The notes under the pieces: generated by a model
Databases searched by the model: none
Seen by the model: the letters and a program-made list of their open reading frames with translations, nothing else
What the model was told of the DNA's origin: nothing
Shown here: in pieces, positions 46,845 to 54,981 of the stretch
Position numbering within the stretch: position 1 is the first letter of the stretch
Layout: each line of letters starts with the position of its first letter
Assembly (NCBI RefSeq): GCF_003258295.1
Contig: NZ_QKYN01000067.1
Span: 32,231 to 96,230 of the forward strand
Direction: 5' to 3'
Origin: Streptacidiphilus pinicola
Lineage (GTDB): Bacteria; Actinomycetota; Actinomycetes; Streptomycetales; Streptomycetaceae
DNA: 64,000 nt
Made by a program: the position numbers and the translations under genes

Positions 46845-48410
46845 TCAGTTGGTGGTGGCAGCCATCTCGACGCGGTGGTGCTCGGGCGCCGGGTGCTGCG
46901 GCGGCTGGGCCGGGAGGAACGCGGCGGCGAGTAGGGCGCCTGCGACGGCGACGCACGCGGCCACGACGCAGCCGATGCTCAGCCCGTGGTCGAAGGCGGT
47001 GATCGCGGCCTGGCGGACGGCGCCGCCGAGGGCTCCCTGGCCGTGGGCGGCGAGCTGGCCGGAAACGGCGAACGCCGCGCCGACGGACTGGTGGGTGGTC
47101 TCGGTCAGCTGGTGTGGCAGGGCGGTCGGCAGAGCGCTGTTCAGGCGAGTGCCGTACACGGAGGCGTAGACGCTGCCGATGATCGCGACGCCGAGGGTGC
47201 CGCCGAGCAGGCGGGTTGAGTCGTTCACGGCGGACCCGACGCCCGCCTGGTCGGCGGCGACGGCGCCCATGATGGACTCCGTCGCGGGCGCGGAGGTCAG
47301 GCCCATCCCCAGGCCGTAGATGACCATCTGGATGGCGATGACCCCGTAGCTCAGCGTTGGGGAGATGTCGGATGCCACCCAGAAGTAGAAGCCGGCCTGC
47401 AGGGCCAGCCCGGCCGTGACGATGGCCTTGGTGCCGACCTTGACCGCGAGCCTGGTTCCCAGCGTCGATCCGACGGCGACGGCGAACGCGACGGGGAGCA
47501 GGTGCACGCCCGCGGACAGCGGGCTGTAGTTGCGGACGAACTGGAAGAACTGCGTGATCAGGAAGATGAACCCGAGGAGTGTGAAGAACGCGATGGTGAC
47601 GGCGGCGCTCGCGGCGCTGAACCGCATGTCCTTGAACAGGCGCACATCCAGCATCGGCTCGGCGGAGCGGCGCTCGCCGAGGATGAACGCGGCCAGCAGC
47701 ACCACGGATCCGGCGAAGCCGGCCAGCGACGCGGCCGATGCCCAACCGCGGTCCGGGGCCTCGATGATGGTGTAGACGAGCAGGCCCATGAAGGCGCCGG
47801 ACAGGATCAGGCCCAGGTAGTCCAGGCGGTGCGCGGCTGGGTTGCGGGAGGCGGGCACGAACGCGGCCACCAGTGCAATGACCGCGAGCGAGGCGGGGCC
47901 GAGGATGTAGAAGATGCTCGACCAGCTGTAGTGCTCCAGCAGGAAGCCGCCCACGATCGGCCCCAGCGCGATCGCGACGCCGGCCGTCGCGCCCCACAGG
48001 CCGATCGACACTGCCCGCTCCTTGCGGTTGGTGAACACTCCGGTCAGCAGGGCGAGGGTGGGTGGGAACGTCATGGCGGCGCCCAGGCCCATCACGGCGC
48101 GGGCCGCGATGAGCTGTCCGGGGCCGCCGGCGTAGCCGCCGACGAAGCTGGCCGCGCCGAAGACCGCCAGGCCGGCGATCAGCATGCCCTTGCGGCCGAA
48201 CCGGTCCGACAGGCTGCCCGCGGTCAGCAGCAGTGCCGCGAACACGAGGTTGTAGGCGTCGACGACCCATTGCAGCTGCGAGGTGGAGGTACCCAGCTCG
48301 CGGGTGAGCGTCGGCAGGGCCACGTTGACCAGGGTGGTGTCGAGGTTGATCAGGAAGGAAGCCAGCAGCAGCGCCGTGAGCACCAGTGGCTTCGAAGGTG
48401 TTCGAGTCAT
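46845..48410 (-). CDS. MFS drug exporter, DHA2 (14-helix) family, second copy type
   Basis: A 521-residue exporter with 14 helices. Helix 1 reads LASFLINLDTTLVNVALPTL with the conserved D. Motif A is SLSDRFGRKGMLIAGLAVFG, and motif C is GLWGATAGVAIALGPIVGGF. It belongs to the same broad family as the exporter at 42716-44299 but to another branch (shorter N-terminus, no TETKTP end). The ATG at 48410 starts a short cytoplasmic lead (MTRTPSKPL). The gene is divergent to an HxlR regulator across 70 AT-rich bases, so the two should be a regulator/pump pair. Confidence 0.95.
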   Translation of the reverse strand: MTRTPSKPLVLTALLLASFLINLDTTLVNVALPTLTRELGTSTSQLQWVVDAYNLVFAALLLTAGSLSDRFGRKGMLIAGLAVFGAASFVGGYAGGPGQLIAARAVMGLGAAMTFPPTLALLTGVFTNRKERAVSIGLWGATAGVAIALGPIVGGFLLEHYSWSSIFYILGPASLAVIALVAAFVPASRNPAAHRLDYLGLILSGAFMGLLVYTIIEAPDRGWASAASLAGFAGSVVLLAAFILGERRSAEPMLDVRLFKDMRFSAASAAVTIAFFTLLGFIFLITQFFQFVRNYSPLSAGVHLLPVAFAVAVGSTLGTRLAVKVGTKAIVTAGLALQAGFYFWVASDISPTLSYGVIAIQMVIYGLGMGLTSAPATESIMGAVAADQAGVGSAVNDSTRLLGGTLGVAIIGSVYASVYGTRLNSALPTALPHQLTETTHQSVGAAFAVSGQLAAHGQGALGGAVRQAAITAFDHGLSIGCVVAACVAVAGALLAAAFLPAQPPQHPAPEHHRVEMAATTN

Positions 48411-48480
48411 GGTTCAAATATAGACACAGCTGGTTTATTTTTTCTACCACTCGCTTTACATGGTGCAGTACGCTGGGTGC
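48411..48480. promoter_or_regulatory. Divergent promoter region, exporter and HxlR gene
   Basis: Much more AT-rich than its surroundings, with TATATT on the minus strand (about 48418-48423) and TTTACA on the plus strand (about 48453-48458). It must hold both promoters and the regulator site. No certain -10/-35 pair or dyad can be assigned. Confidence 0.45.
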
Positions 48481-49149
48481 ATGCGGAGCTATGGCCAGTA
48501 CTGCTCGATCGCCCGAGCGCTCGACGTCGTGGGGGACCGCTGGACGCTGCTGATCGTCCGGGAACTCCTCCTGCAGGGACCCTGCCGGTTCACCGACCTG
48601 CGCAACGGGCTGCCGGGCATTGCGGCGAACCTCCTGTCGACCCGCCTGAAGGAACTCGAGGCCGCCGGGCTGATCACCCGCGAGGACGCACCGCCGCCGA
48701 TCGCGACCGTCCTCTACCAGCTGAGCGAGAGCGGCCGGGAGCTGGAGCCGGTTCTGAAAGCACTCGGACTGTGGGGCCTGAGGTGCATGACCGAGGAACG
48801 CGAGGGCGACGCGTTCCAGGCACGCTGGCTCGCCTACGCCCCGGAGTGGTTCACCACCGACGCCGACCCGGACGCCGGGCCCGCGGTCATCCAACTGAGC
48901 GCGGCCGACGAGCTGGCCTTCATTCGACTGCGAGACGGTCAGGTCCACACCCAGGTCGGACGCGTCGCGGATCCGGACCTCACACTGGAAGGCCCGCCCC
49001 GTACCGTCCTCGGTCTTCTCAGCGGTCTCCTCGACCTCGAAGCCGCCGGCCGACTCGGCCTGACCGCCACCGGCCGACTCGACCTGCTCACCCGCCTACG
49101 CCCAGTTTCGCAAGACCACGCGCGCGCCCAGGACCCGGCACGCCGCTGA
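48481..49149 (+). CDS. HxlR-family transcriptional regulator
   Basis: A 222-residue regulator. The winged helix occupies residues 1-100: MRSYGQYCSIARALDVVGDR, WTLLIVRELLLQGPCRFTDL, RNGLPGIAANLLSTRLKELE and AAGLITRE. The Cys in QYCSIA is common in the family and sometimes redox-active. The C-terminal 110 residues form an extra domain with a SCP2/sterol-carrier-like pattern (DELAFIRLRDGQVHTQVG, then a run of L and G), probably for ligand binding. The ATG at 48481 matches the family start; one at 48460 is in frame but lacks a ribosome site. Divergent to the exporter it most likely controls. Confidence 0.92.
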   Translation: MRSYGQYCSIARALDVVGDRWTLLIVRELLLQGPCRFTDLRNGLPGIAANLLSTRLKELEAAGLITREDAPPPIATVLYQLSESGRELEPVLKALGLWGLRCMTEEREGDAFQARWLAYAPEWFTTDADPDAGPAVIQLSAADELAFIRLRDGQVHTQVGRVADPDLTLEGPPRTVLGLLSGLLDLEAAGRLGLTATGRLDLLTRLRPVSQDHARAQDPARR

Positions 49150-49156
49150 GCTGCGA

Positions 49157-49187
49157 CACCCGACACTCGCGTGGCGTGTGTCGGGTG
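49157..49187. terminator. Hairpin terminator between convergent genes
   Basis: CACCCGACAC and GTGTCGGGTG form a perfect 10-base stem with an 11-base loop, 8 bases after the HxlR stop and 36 before the end of the oxygenase operon. It could serve both directions. Confidence 0.7.
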
Positions 49188-49222
49188 ACAACCATCGCGA
49201 CCAGTCACACAGGGTTCCAACG

Positions 49223-49999
49223 TCACACACCGTCAGGCGGCATCAGATCGCTGTCGCTAATGGTGTAGCTCAGCGGCGGGTAGACGAAGTCCGTCTCGCT
49301 GTTCTCGCGGCGCCGTAGACGATAGAACTCCTGCCGCTGCTCGTCGTCGGCCGACGTGAGGCGCGCACCCTGTGGGAGGTGGGCCTGTCCGTCGCGAAAG
49401 CGAACGAGGGTCTTCGACGTCCGGAACGTCACCCCTAGCCATTGGTTGTCCGCCGCCCCGCCGGGCGCGTCCAATACGATCTTGTGCCGGAGGCGTCGGT
49501 TCGACTCGACAGAGAACGTGACGACGGTGTCGTGGGCCAGCGGGACGTCGAACGTCTCGCCTTCCGCCCCCTTCGACTCGACGATCAGCTTCCTCGGCGG
49601 ACCGACTTCGGGGTGCTGGTAGCAGGAGAAGACCGCGATGAACGACTCGTCGGCCAGATCGAGGGCCTGGTCGGAGTGGCTGCCCATGGTGGTGTAGGCA
49701 TTCGTGTAGCTCTCGATGAGAGCGTTGTTGAAGCCGACCGGGATCCCCGCACACTCCTGGATCCGTTGCGCCAGCCGCTCGTGCACGCCACGGAAGCGCT
49801 GCGCCGGACTGCCGTAGCGCGTGGTCGTCCGCACGAGGGGCACCCCGCCCGCCTCGTCGACCTTGGTGAGCGTGGCGCCGAGTCGGCCTTTTCCGACGAC
49901 CTCCCAACGGACCGACGCGGACAGCTCCGCAAAGAGGCTCTCCTCGGTCGGCAGAGCGCACGAGAGGATCTCGTCCGAGATCCTAGAGTCGGGGCGCAC
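49223..49999 (-). CDS. 2-oxoglutarate/Fe(II)-dependent oxygenase (AlkB-like fold), second gene of a pair
   Basis: A 258-residue soluble protein with the facial triad of 2-oxoglutarate oxygenases. H108 and D110 lie in TTMGSHSDQALDLADESF, and the distal H172 in SNRRLRHKIVL. R193 in WLGVTFRTSK is a probable 2-oxoglutarate ligand. The lead NNALIESYTNAYTTMGSHSD resembles the AlkB/2OG-FeII superfamily, which hydroxylates or demethylates nucleic acids, proteins or small molecules. The substrate is unknown. The start is GTG at 49999, 17 bases inside the preceding oxygenase gene. Its core and NR-x3-H-x-I motif recur in that neighbour. Confidence 0.75.
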   Translation of the reverse strand: MRPDSRISDEILSCALPTEESLFAELSASVRWEVVGKGRLGATLTKVDEAGGVPLVRTTTRYGSPAQRFRGVHERLAQRIQECAGIPVGFNNALIESYTNAYTTMGSHSDQALDLADESFIAVFSCYQHPEVGPPRKLIVESKGAEGETFDVPLAHDTVVTFSVESNRRLRHKIVLDAPGGAADNQWLGVTFRTSKTLVRFRDGQAHLPQGARLTSADDEQRQEFYRLRRRENSETDFVYPPLSYTISDSDLMPPDGV

Positions 50000-51203
50000 T
50001 GTAGTCCCCCGAGTTCATGCTGAAGACAAACTCGTCGCCGTAGTCGATGACGGACGAAGTCTTGTTCTCCTCGGCGTACAGCCTGCGCAGCCTGTCCATA
50101 CCGGCCTGCGTGGGCGGCTCCAGCTCCACCAGGTCTCCGTCGGCCTTGAGATACGTGCGACCGCCCTTGTGCACGGCCTCAGCGCTCGAACAGCGCACCA
50201 CGTATCCCAGGCGGGTCGGGAGCAGTTCGGCGTCCAGCATGGAGGGCCGGATCTCGTGGCTGTACAGGCGGTTGGTGGACAGCGGCATGAAGAAGACGGA
50301 ACCGGGGTGAAGTGTCACGGTGAACTGCCCCGGGAGTGCGGCCCCGTCGCGTCCTGTTGCCGACTCCTTGAGGCGGAAGTGGAGTCGGGTCAGCCCGCTG
50401 ACACCGTTCCGGCCGTAGTCGAAGGAGTCTTCGGCCAGTGGCTGCAGCTTGTCGAGCCCCTCGTAGAACGTGCAGAAGGCCATGATGCCGTTGACGGGCA
50501 TGTCCTTGGTCTTGTCGGCATGGGCTGAGATCCTGGCCTTGGACTGCTTGCGCTCAGCCGTGGCAACGGTGTTGTGGTAGATCTGGGCGAGGACGTGGTT
50601 CAGCGGCGCCTGGTCCCGGAAGACGGCGTCGGCCTCGCGGTTCAGCGCCTCGACGATCTGGGTATCGGCCTCGCGGAAACTCTCGGTCGGCCCTGAGAGA
50701 TTCGTGGAACACCGCAGCAGGCGGAAATGCAGTTCGTCCCCGTTGCGCGTGACGGGTGTCAGATAGATGCCGCTGCGGTGGGCCGTTCCGGGCTTGGTCG
50801 ACTCCGTCAGGGACTGGAAGGCGTGCTCCGCCCGGATCCGTCCGAAGTGATCGGCGTCGAGCCCGAAGAATCGGCGGTAGTACACGCCGACGCCGTGCAC
50901 CTGGAGGGGAACCCGGCCGGCACCGACGACGGTCCAGGAATCCTCACCGTCCTCCCGGTAGCCGTGCGACAGCTCCCGGACGACGAATGCTCGTTCAGCT
51001 CCCTGCAGCTGACGATGACTCAACTCTGACAGGTCGCCACACAGGTAGACGGTCTTGTGCGCGAGATCGAGCGCACCGGAGGCGAGAGCCTCCGGGTCAA
51101 CGATGGACCCGAAGAAGTCGCTGATCAGGTCGTCGTCCTGCAGCGCCGAAGGCGCTACCAGGACGTTGCTCGCATCCTCGATGCGGGCTTCCGGCGGGGT
51201 CAT
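49983..51203 (-). CDS. 2-oxoglutarate/Fe(II)-dependent oxygenase-like protein, first gene of a pair
   Basis: A 406-residue soluble protein I cannot assign to a named family, but with a likely oxygenase core in its C-terminal half. H228 and D230 are in ARISAHADKTKDMP, H316 in STNRLYSHEIRPS and R337 in RLGYVVRCSS. The spacing and the NR-x3-H-x-I motif match the following gene, so the two are distant paralogues. The first 200 residues have no recognised domain (LSHRQLQGAERAFVVRELSH). The ATG at 51203 lies after a strong terminator; the ribosome site is weak. The 17-base overlap argues for joint expression and perhaps a heteromer. Confidence 0.7.
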   Translation of the reverse strand: MTPPEARIEDASNVLVAPSALQDDDLISDFFGSIVDPEALASGALDLAHKTVYLCGDLSELSHRQLQGAERAFVVRELSHGYREDGEDSWTVVGAGRVPLQVHGVGVYYRRFFGLDADHFGRIRAEHAFQSLTESTKPGTAHRSGIYLTPVTRNGDELHFRLLRCSTNLSGPTESFREADTQIVEALNREADAVFRDQAPLNHVLAQIYHNTVATAERKQSKARISAHADKTKDMPVNGIMAFCTFYEGLDKLQPLAEDSFDYGRNGVSGLTRLHFRLKESATGRDGAALPGQFTVTLHPGSVFFMPLSTNRLYSHEIRPSMLDAELLPTRLGYVVRCSSAEAVHKGGRTYLKADGDLVELEPPTQAGMDRLRRLYAEENKTSSVIDYGDEFVFSMNSGDYSAPRL

Positions 51204-51250
51204 GTGGGCGAGCTTACCGGCGGAGGCCGGCTCCCACTCCCGTGGCTGGG

Positions 51251-51286
51251 CCTTGGGCGTCCGCTCCGGCGAGCGGACGCCCAAGG
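51251..51286 (-). terminator. Very strong hairpin terminator of the arabinose operon
   Basis: CCTTGGGCGTCCGCTC and GAGCGGACGCCCAAGG make a perfect 16-base stem with a CGGC tetraloop, 28 bases after the arabinofuranosidase stop. It ends the five-gene transport/mutarotase/glycosidase operon before the oxygenase pair. Confidence 0.88.
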
Positions 51287-51313
51287 TGTCCAACACCGGT
51301 CAGGGAGGACCGG

Positions 51314-52810
51314 TCAGGGAGCGATGTCCCACTGCTGGCAGGTGTTGTCGAGCTGGGCCCACTGCCGGACCACCGTGCCGTTGGCCGTCCCGCAGTTGGT
51401 GACGTCCAGGGCCATGCCCGTGTTGACGTTGGTGATGGTGTAGTGGCTCCCGGCTGCGGAGACGTCCCACTGCTGGCAGGTGTTGCCCAGCGACGCCCAC
51501 AACTGCACGGCGGTGCCGTTGCTGATGCCGCAGTTCTTGTCGTCCAGCACGGTGCCGCTGTTGGTGTTGGTGATGGTGTAGTGGCCGTTGCCCGCGCTGG
51601 TGAACTTCCACTGCTGGCAGGTGTTGCCGAGCGACGCCCACAGCTGCACCGCGGTGCCGTTGGCCGTCCCGCAGTTCTGGGCGTCGAGGACCTTGCCGCT
51701 GTTGGTGTTGGTGAGCCGGTAGGCGGTGCCGGTGGCCGGGAAGGTCTGGGAGGGCTGGCTGTAGCCGACGGAGACGATCTCCGACTGGACGGCGTTGTCG
51801 GCGGCGTCGGTCGGGTAGCCGGCGGTGAGGACGCCTTCGAAGAAGGAGCCGTCCGACCAGTTGCTGTCGTCACCACCGGTGCCCAGGACGATGGCGCCTT
51901 CCTGGTGCATCGGGGCGTAGCCGGATGTCGTGGGCAGGGCGCCGGCGTAGGCGGTGGTGAGGGAGCCGGACTGGGCGTTGCCGTCCTTGATGGCGTACGT
52001 GGTGGTGCCGTTGTTCTTCAGCATGGCCGTCACGAAGGTGCTGGAGTTGCCCGTGTTGCCGGTGTCGGAGCCGTTGCCGCCGGCGAACAGGCCGTTCTCC
52101 AGGTCGGCCTGGACCCAGGGGCCGGAGCCGGAGCAGGGCGAGAACCAGCACTCGGTGCCGAAGTTGATGGCGTCCATGTGGCCGTTGCCGGTGTCCGTGC
52201 TGCTGGTCTCGGCGTTGCCGTAGTCGAAGCAGCAGTTGCCGTCCACGTGGTGGCCGGCGGTGACCATGTAGGCGCCCTGCGCGGCGCTGCCGGTGGGGAC
52301 GCCGGAGGTGGCGTTGTCGCGGTAGCCGACGCCGGCCTGCACGGAGACGCCGTAGACGGCGTGCCCGCCCACGGTGAGCGGGAGCGCGTTGGCGATGGCG
52401 CCGACGTCCTGGCCGCCGTTTCCGCCGGCGCCCTCGATGGTGAGGGTGTTGCCCTTGCCGCTCTGGTCGTAGATCTTCGTGATGCCGCACAGCGTGCCCG
52501 AGCAGAAGGTGTCCTGGGCCGACGCGTTGGCGTAGCCGCCGGCGCTGAGCGTGCGGATGTCGGTCGTTGCCGAGTCGGAAGCGCGCTGCACCTGGTAGAG
52601 CACGCCGTTGTAGGCGGAGTACAGCGCACGGGTGGTGCTGTGCGCGGCGACGCACGGCGTGCCCGCCGCGGCGTAGATGTCGCAGGGGAGGGAGGTGGCG
52701 GCCTGGGCGGTCGCGGCCGTACCGGCCAGGCCGCCGAGGAGCAACACGGTGGTGGCGGCCACGCACCACAGGGTCTTCCTCAGTCTGCGAAGGCGCATGC
52801 GGAGATTCAA
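51314..52810 (-). CDS. Secreted alpha-L-arabinofuranosidase (GH54 type) with ricin-type binding domain
   Basis: A 498-residue secreted enzyme that should release arabinose from arabinan or arabinoxylan. A signal peptide (about 1-37, ending TAQA) precedes the GH54 catalytic domain (38-370). The nucleophile is E238 in ADLENGLFAGG and the acid/base is D314 in GTGGDDSNWSDGSFFEGVL, as in fungal AbfB. A ricin-type (CBM13-like) domain with three NTCQQW repeats follows in place of the fungal CBM42. Two of the repeats are nearly identical (GTAVQLWASLGNTCQQW). The start is TTG at 52810 with AGG 4 bases upstream; an ATG at 52798 is possible. It is the last gene of the arabinose operon. Confidence 0.9.
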   Translation of the reverse strand: MNLRMRLRRLRKTLWCVAATTVLLLGGLAGTAATAQAATSLPCDIYAAAGTPCVAAHSTTRALYSAYNGVLYQVQRASDSATTDIRTLSAGGYANASAQDTFCSGTLCGITKIYDQSGKGNTLTIEGAGGNGGQDVGAIANALPLTVGGHAVYGVSVQAGVGYRDNATSGVPTGSAAQGAYMVTAGHHVDGNCCFDYGNAETSSTDTGNGHMDAINFGTECWFSPCSGSGPWVQADLENGLFAGGNGSDTGNTGNSSTFVTAMLKNNGTTTYAIKDGNAQSGSLTTAYAGALPTTSGYAPMHQEGAIVLGTGGDDSNWSDGSFFEGVLTAGYPTDAADNAVQSEIVSVGYSQPSQTFPATGTAYRLTNTNSGKVLDAQNCGTANGTAVQLWASLGNTCQQWKFTSAGNGHYTITNTNSGTVLDDKNCGISNGTAVQLWASLGNTCQQWDVSAAGSHYTITNVNTGMALDVTNCGTANGTVVRQWAQLDNTCQQWDIAP

Positions 52811-52822
52811 CGGACCTACTCT

Positions 52823-53929
52823 CTACGGGTGGGGGTGGGAGAGCTGAGACGTGAACCGGTAGACGGTGGTGGAGCGGTAGAACTCGCCGGGGTGGAGCAC
52901 GGTGGTGGGGAAGTCCGGCCGGTTCGGTGAGTCGGGGAAGTGCTGGGTCTCCAGCGCGACGCCGGCGAAGGGCGGGTAGGGCCGCCCGCTGGGTCCGGTG
53001 ACGCTGCCGTCGAACAGGTTGCCCGGGTAGATCTGCAGGCCGGGCTCGGTGGTGAGGCATTCCAGGCGCCGGCCCGAGGCCGGGTGCCAGAGCGTGGCGG
53101 CGAGCGCGAGTCCCTCGGCGCGGCTGCTCCCGCCGGCGTTCGCCGGCCGCCGCAGCACCCAGTTGTGGTCGTAGCCCCCGGCGCGGGCCAACTGCGGGTC
53201 CGTGGCCACGATGTGCGCTCCGAGCGTCCGCGGGGACGTGAAGTCGAAGGGCGTCCCGGCCACGGGTGCCGCCGGACCTGGGAGCGGGATGAGCTCTCGG
53301 TCCACCGGCGTGTAGTGGTCGGCCTCGATTCGCAGCAGATGGTCGAGGACGTCGCCGTTGCCCTCCCCGGCGAGGTTGAAGTAGGCGTGGTTGGTCAGGT
53401 TGACGACGGTCGGGGCGTCGGTGACGGCCCGGTAGTCGATGCTCAACGCGCCGTCGGCGTCGAGCGTGTAGGTGGCGGTGACGTCGAGGTTTCCGGGGAA
53501 CCCCTGGTCGCCGTGCGGGCTGTGGAGGTGGAAGGCGACCCCGACCCGGTCGTCGTCCTGGATGGGCCGGGCCTGCCAGAGGCGGTTGTCGAAGCCGTCG
53601 GGGCCGCCGTGGAGCGTGTGCCGGCCGCGCTCGTTGCGGGGCAGTCGGTGGACCACCGCGCCGACGGGCAGCCGGCCGTCCCGGACGCGGTTGGCGCAGC
53701 GGCCTACGGTCGCACCGAAGTACCGGGCCTCCCCCACAAGTTGACGGATGTCGATGGCGCAGAGCACCACGTTCGCCCGTCGGCCCTCGCGGTCCGGGAC
53801 GTGCAGCGCGCTCAGGGTGGCGCCCAGGGTGAGCATCTGGGCGGTCACACCTTCCGGGGAGCCGAACGTCCAGCGTTCCACGGACCTGCCGTCGGGCAAC
53901 TGGGCGTAGGGCTCGCCGAGGACGTGCAC
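52823..53929 (-). CDS. galM: Aldose 1-epimerase (mutarotase)
   Basis: A 368-residue cytoplasmic enzyme that interconverts the alpha and beta anomers of aldoses. The family blocks are all seen: GATVGRCANRVRDGRLPVGA, TLHGGPDGFDNRLWQ, VNLTNHAYFNLAGEG with the catalytic His, GGYDHNWVLRRP and FAGVALETQHFPDSPNRPDF with the catalytic Glu. The start is GTG at 53929 with AAGGAG 5 bases before it. It sits between the importer and the arabinofuranosidase, so L-arabinose is its natural substrate here; broad sugar specificity is usual for the family. Confidence 0.94.
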   Translation of the reverse strand: MHVLGEPYAQLPDGRSVERWTFGSPEGVTAQMLTLGATLSALHVPDREGRRANVVLCAIDIRQLVGEARYFGATVGRCANRVRDGRLPVGAVVHRLPRNERGRHTLHGGPDGFDNRLWQARPIQDDDRVGVAFHLHSPHGDQGFPGNLDVTATYTLDADGALSIDYRAVTDAPTVVNLTNHAYFNLAGEGNGDVLDHLLRIEADHYTPVDRELIPLPGPAAPVAGTPFDFTSPRTLGAHIVATDPQLARAGGYDHNWVLRRPANAGGSSRAEGLALAATLWHPASGRRLECLTTEPGLQIYPGNLFDGSVTGPSGRPYPPFAGVALETQHFPDSPNRPDFPTTVLHPGEFYRSTTVYRFTSQLSHPHP

Positions 53930-53973
53930 CAGGGCTCCTTCGTTCCGGTGGAGGCGGGGTCGGGGACGGGGGC

Positions 53974-54981
53974 TCAGGAGCGTTTCGCCACGTGCCTGGC
54001 GCGCAACCGGTCCGCGGTGATGGCCAGGCCGAGCACCCCGCCGAGCACGATGTTGGTGTAGTCGGAGTTGATCTGAAGGGTGGTCAGACCGTTGTTGATC
54101 AGCTCCAGCAGGACCGTGCCGGCGACGATGCCGAGGATGCGTCCCTGGCCGCCGGTCAGGCTGACGCCCCCGATGACGGCCGCCGCGATCGCGGACAGCT
54201 CCCAGCCGACCCCGACGCCGCTGGCGGATCCGACGCCCATACGGCCCAGGACCAGCATCCCGGCGAACGCCGAGAGCAGGGACGAGGTGACGTACATGGA
54301 GACGATGCGGCGGTCACCGCGGATGCCCGCGAGCCGGGCGGCTTCCGGGTTGCCGCCGACCGCGTAGACCTGGCGGCCGGCGTAGGTGCGTTCCAGGAAG
54401 AACCAGACGACCACCGCGACCACGACGAACAGCAGCAGCGGCACGGGGATCTGGGCCAGGTAGGTCTGGCCGACGTTGCCGAAGAAGGGCGAGATGCCGA
54501 CAATCGAGGTGCCGGAGGTGATGGCGAGGGTGACGCCCTGGGCGACGGTGTAGGTGACCAGGGTGACGACGAACGGCGGCATCTTCAGCCGGGTCACCGC
54601 CAGGCCGTGGATCAGGCCGACGAGACCGGCTATCGCGAGCGTGAGCAGGATGGCGACGCCCGCCGGCAGCCCGGCGTTGACGTTGAACCAGGACATCAGG
54701 ATGACGCTGGTCCCCAGCAGGGCGCCCACCGACAGGTCGATGCCCCCGGTGAGGATCACCAGCGACTCGCCGATGGCGATCAGGCCGTACTGGGCCAGGT
54801 CGAAGCCCATGCCCTGCAGGTTGACTGCGCTGGCGAAGGTGTCCCGGGCCAGGGCGAGCGCGAGGAAGACGGCGGCGCAGGCGACGACGACGCCGACCTC
54901 GGGGGTGTCGACCAGCGCGCGCAGCCGGTTCCGTGCGGGCGCCCCGGCGCCCTCACGGGCGGGAGCGGTCTGGGTGGTCAT
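53974..54981 (-). CDS. Sugar ABC transporter permease (AraH/RbsC type)
   Basis: A 335-residue permease of the branched-chain-like BPD_transp_2 family with about ten helices. Typical parts are LIAIGESLVILTGGIDLSVG, LTGGIDLSVGALLG, HGLAVTRLKMPPFVVTLVT, YAVGGNPEAARLAGIRGDRR and GGVSLTGGQGRILG. It moves an aldopentose through the membrane with one two-domain ATPase. The ATG overlaps the ATPase stop by 4 bases (ATGA). Only one permease gene is present, which is normal for this class since it dimerises. Confidence 0.94.
   Translation of the reverse strand: MTTQTAPAREGAGAPARNRLRALVDTPEVGVVVACAAVFLALALARDTFASAVNLQGMGFDLAQYGLIAIGESLVILTGGIDLSVGALLGTSVILMSWFNVNAGLPAGVAILLTLAIAGLVGLIHGLAVTRLKMPPFVVTLVTYTVAQGVTLAITSGTSIVGISPFFGNVGQTYLAQIPVPLLLFVVVAVVVWFFLERTYAGRQVYAVGGNPEAARLAGIRGDRRIVSMYVTSSLLSAFAGMLVLGRMGVGSASGVGVGWELSAIAAAVIGGVSLTGGQGRILGIVAGTVLLELINNGLTTLQINSDYTNIVLGGVLGLAITADRLRARHVAKRS

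Noticed and set aside
51300..51720. Repeated blocks that at first look like a CRISPR or satellite array
   Set aside because: The period is about 125 bases and falls exactly on the three lectin repeats of the arabinofuranosidase, so it is coding.
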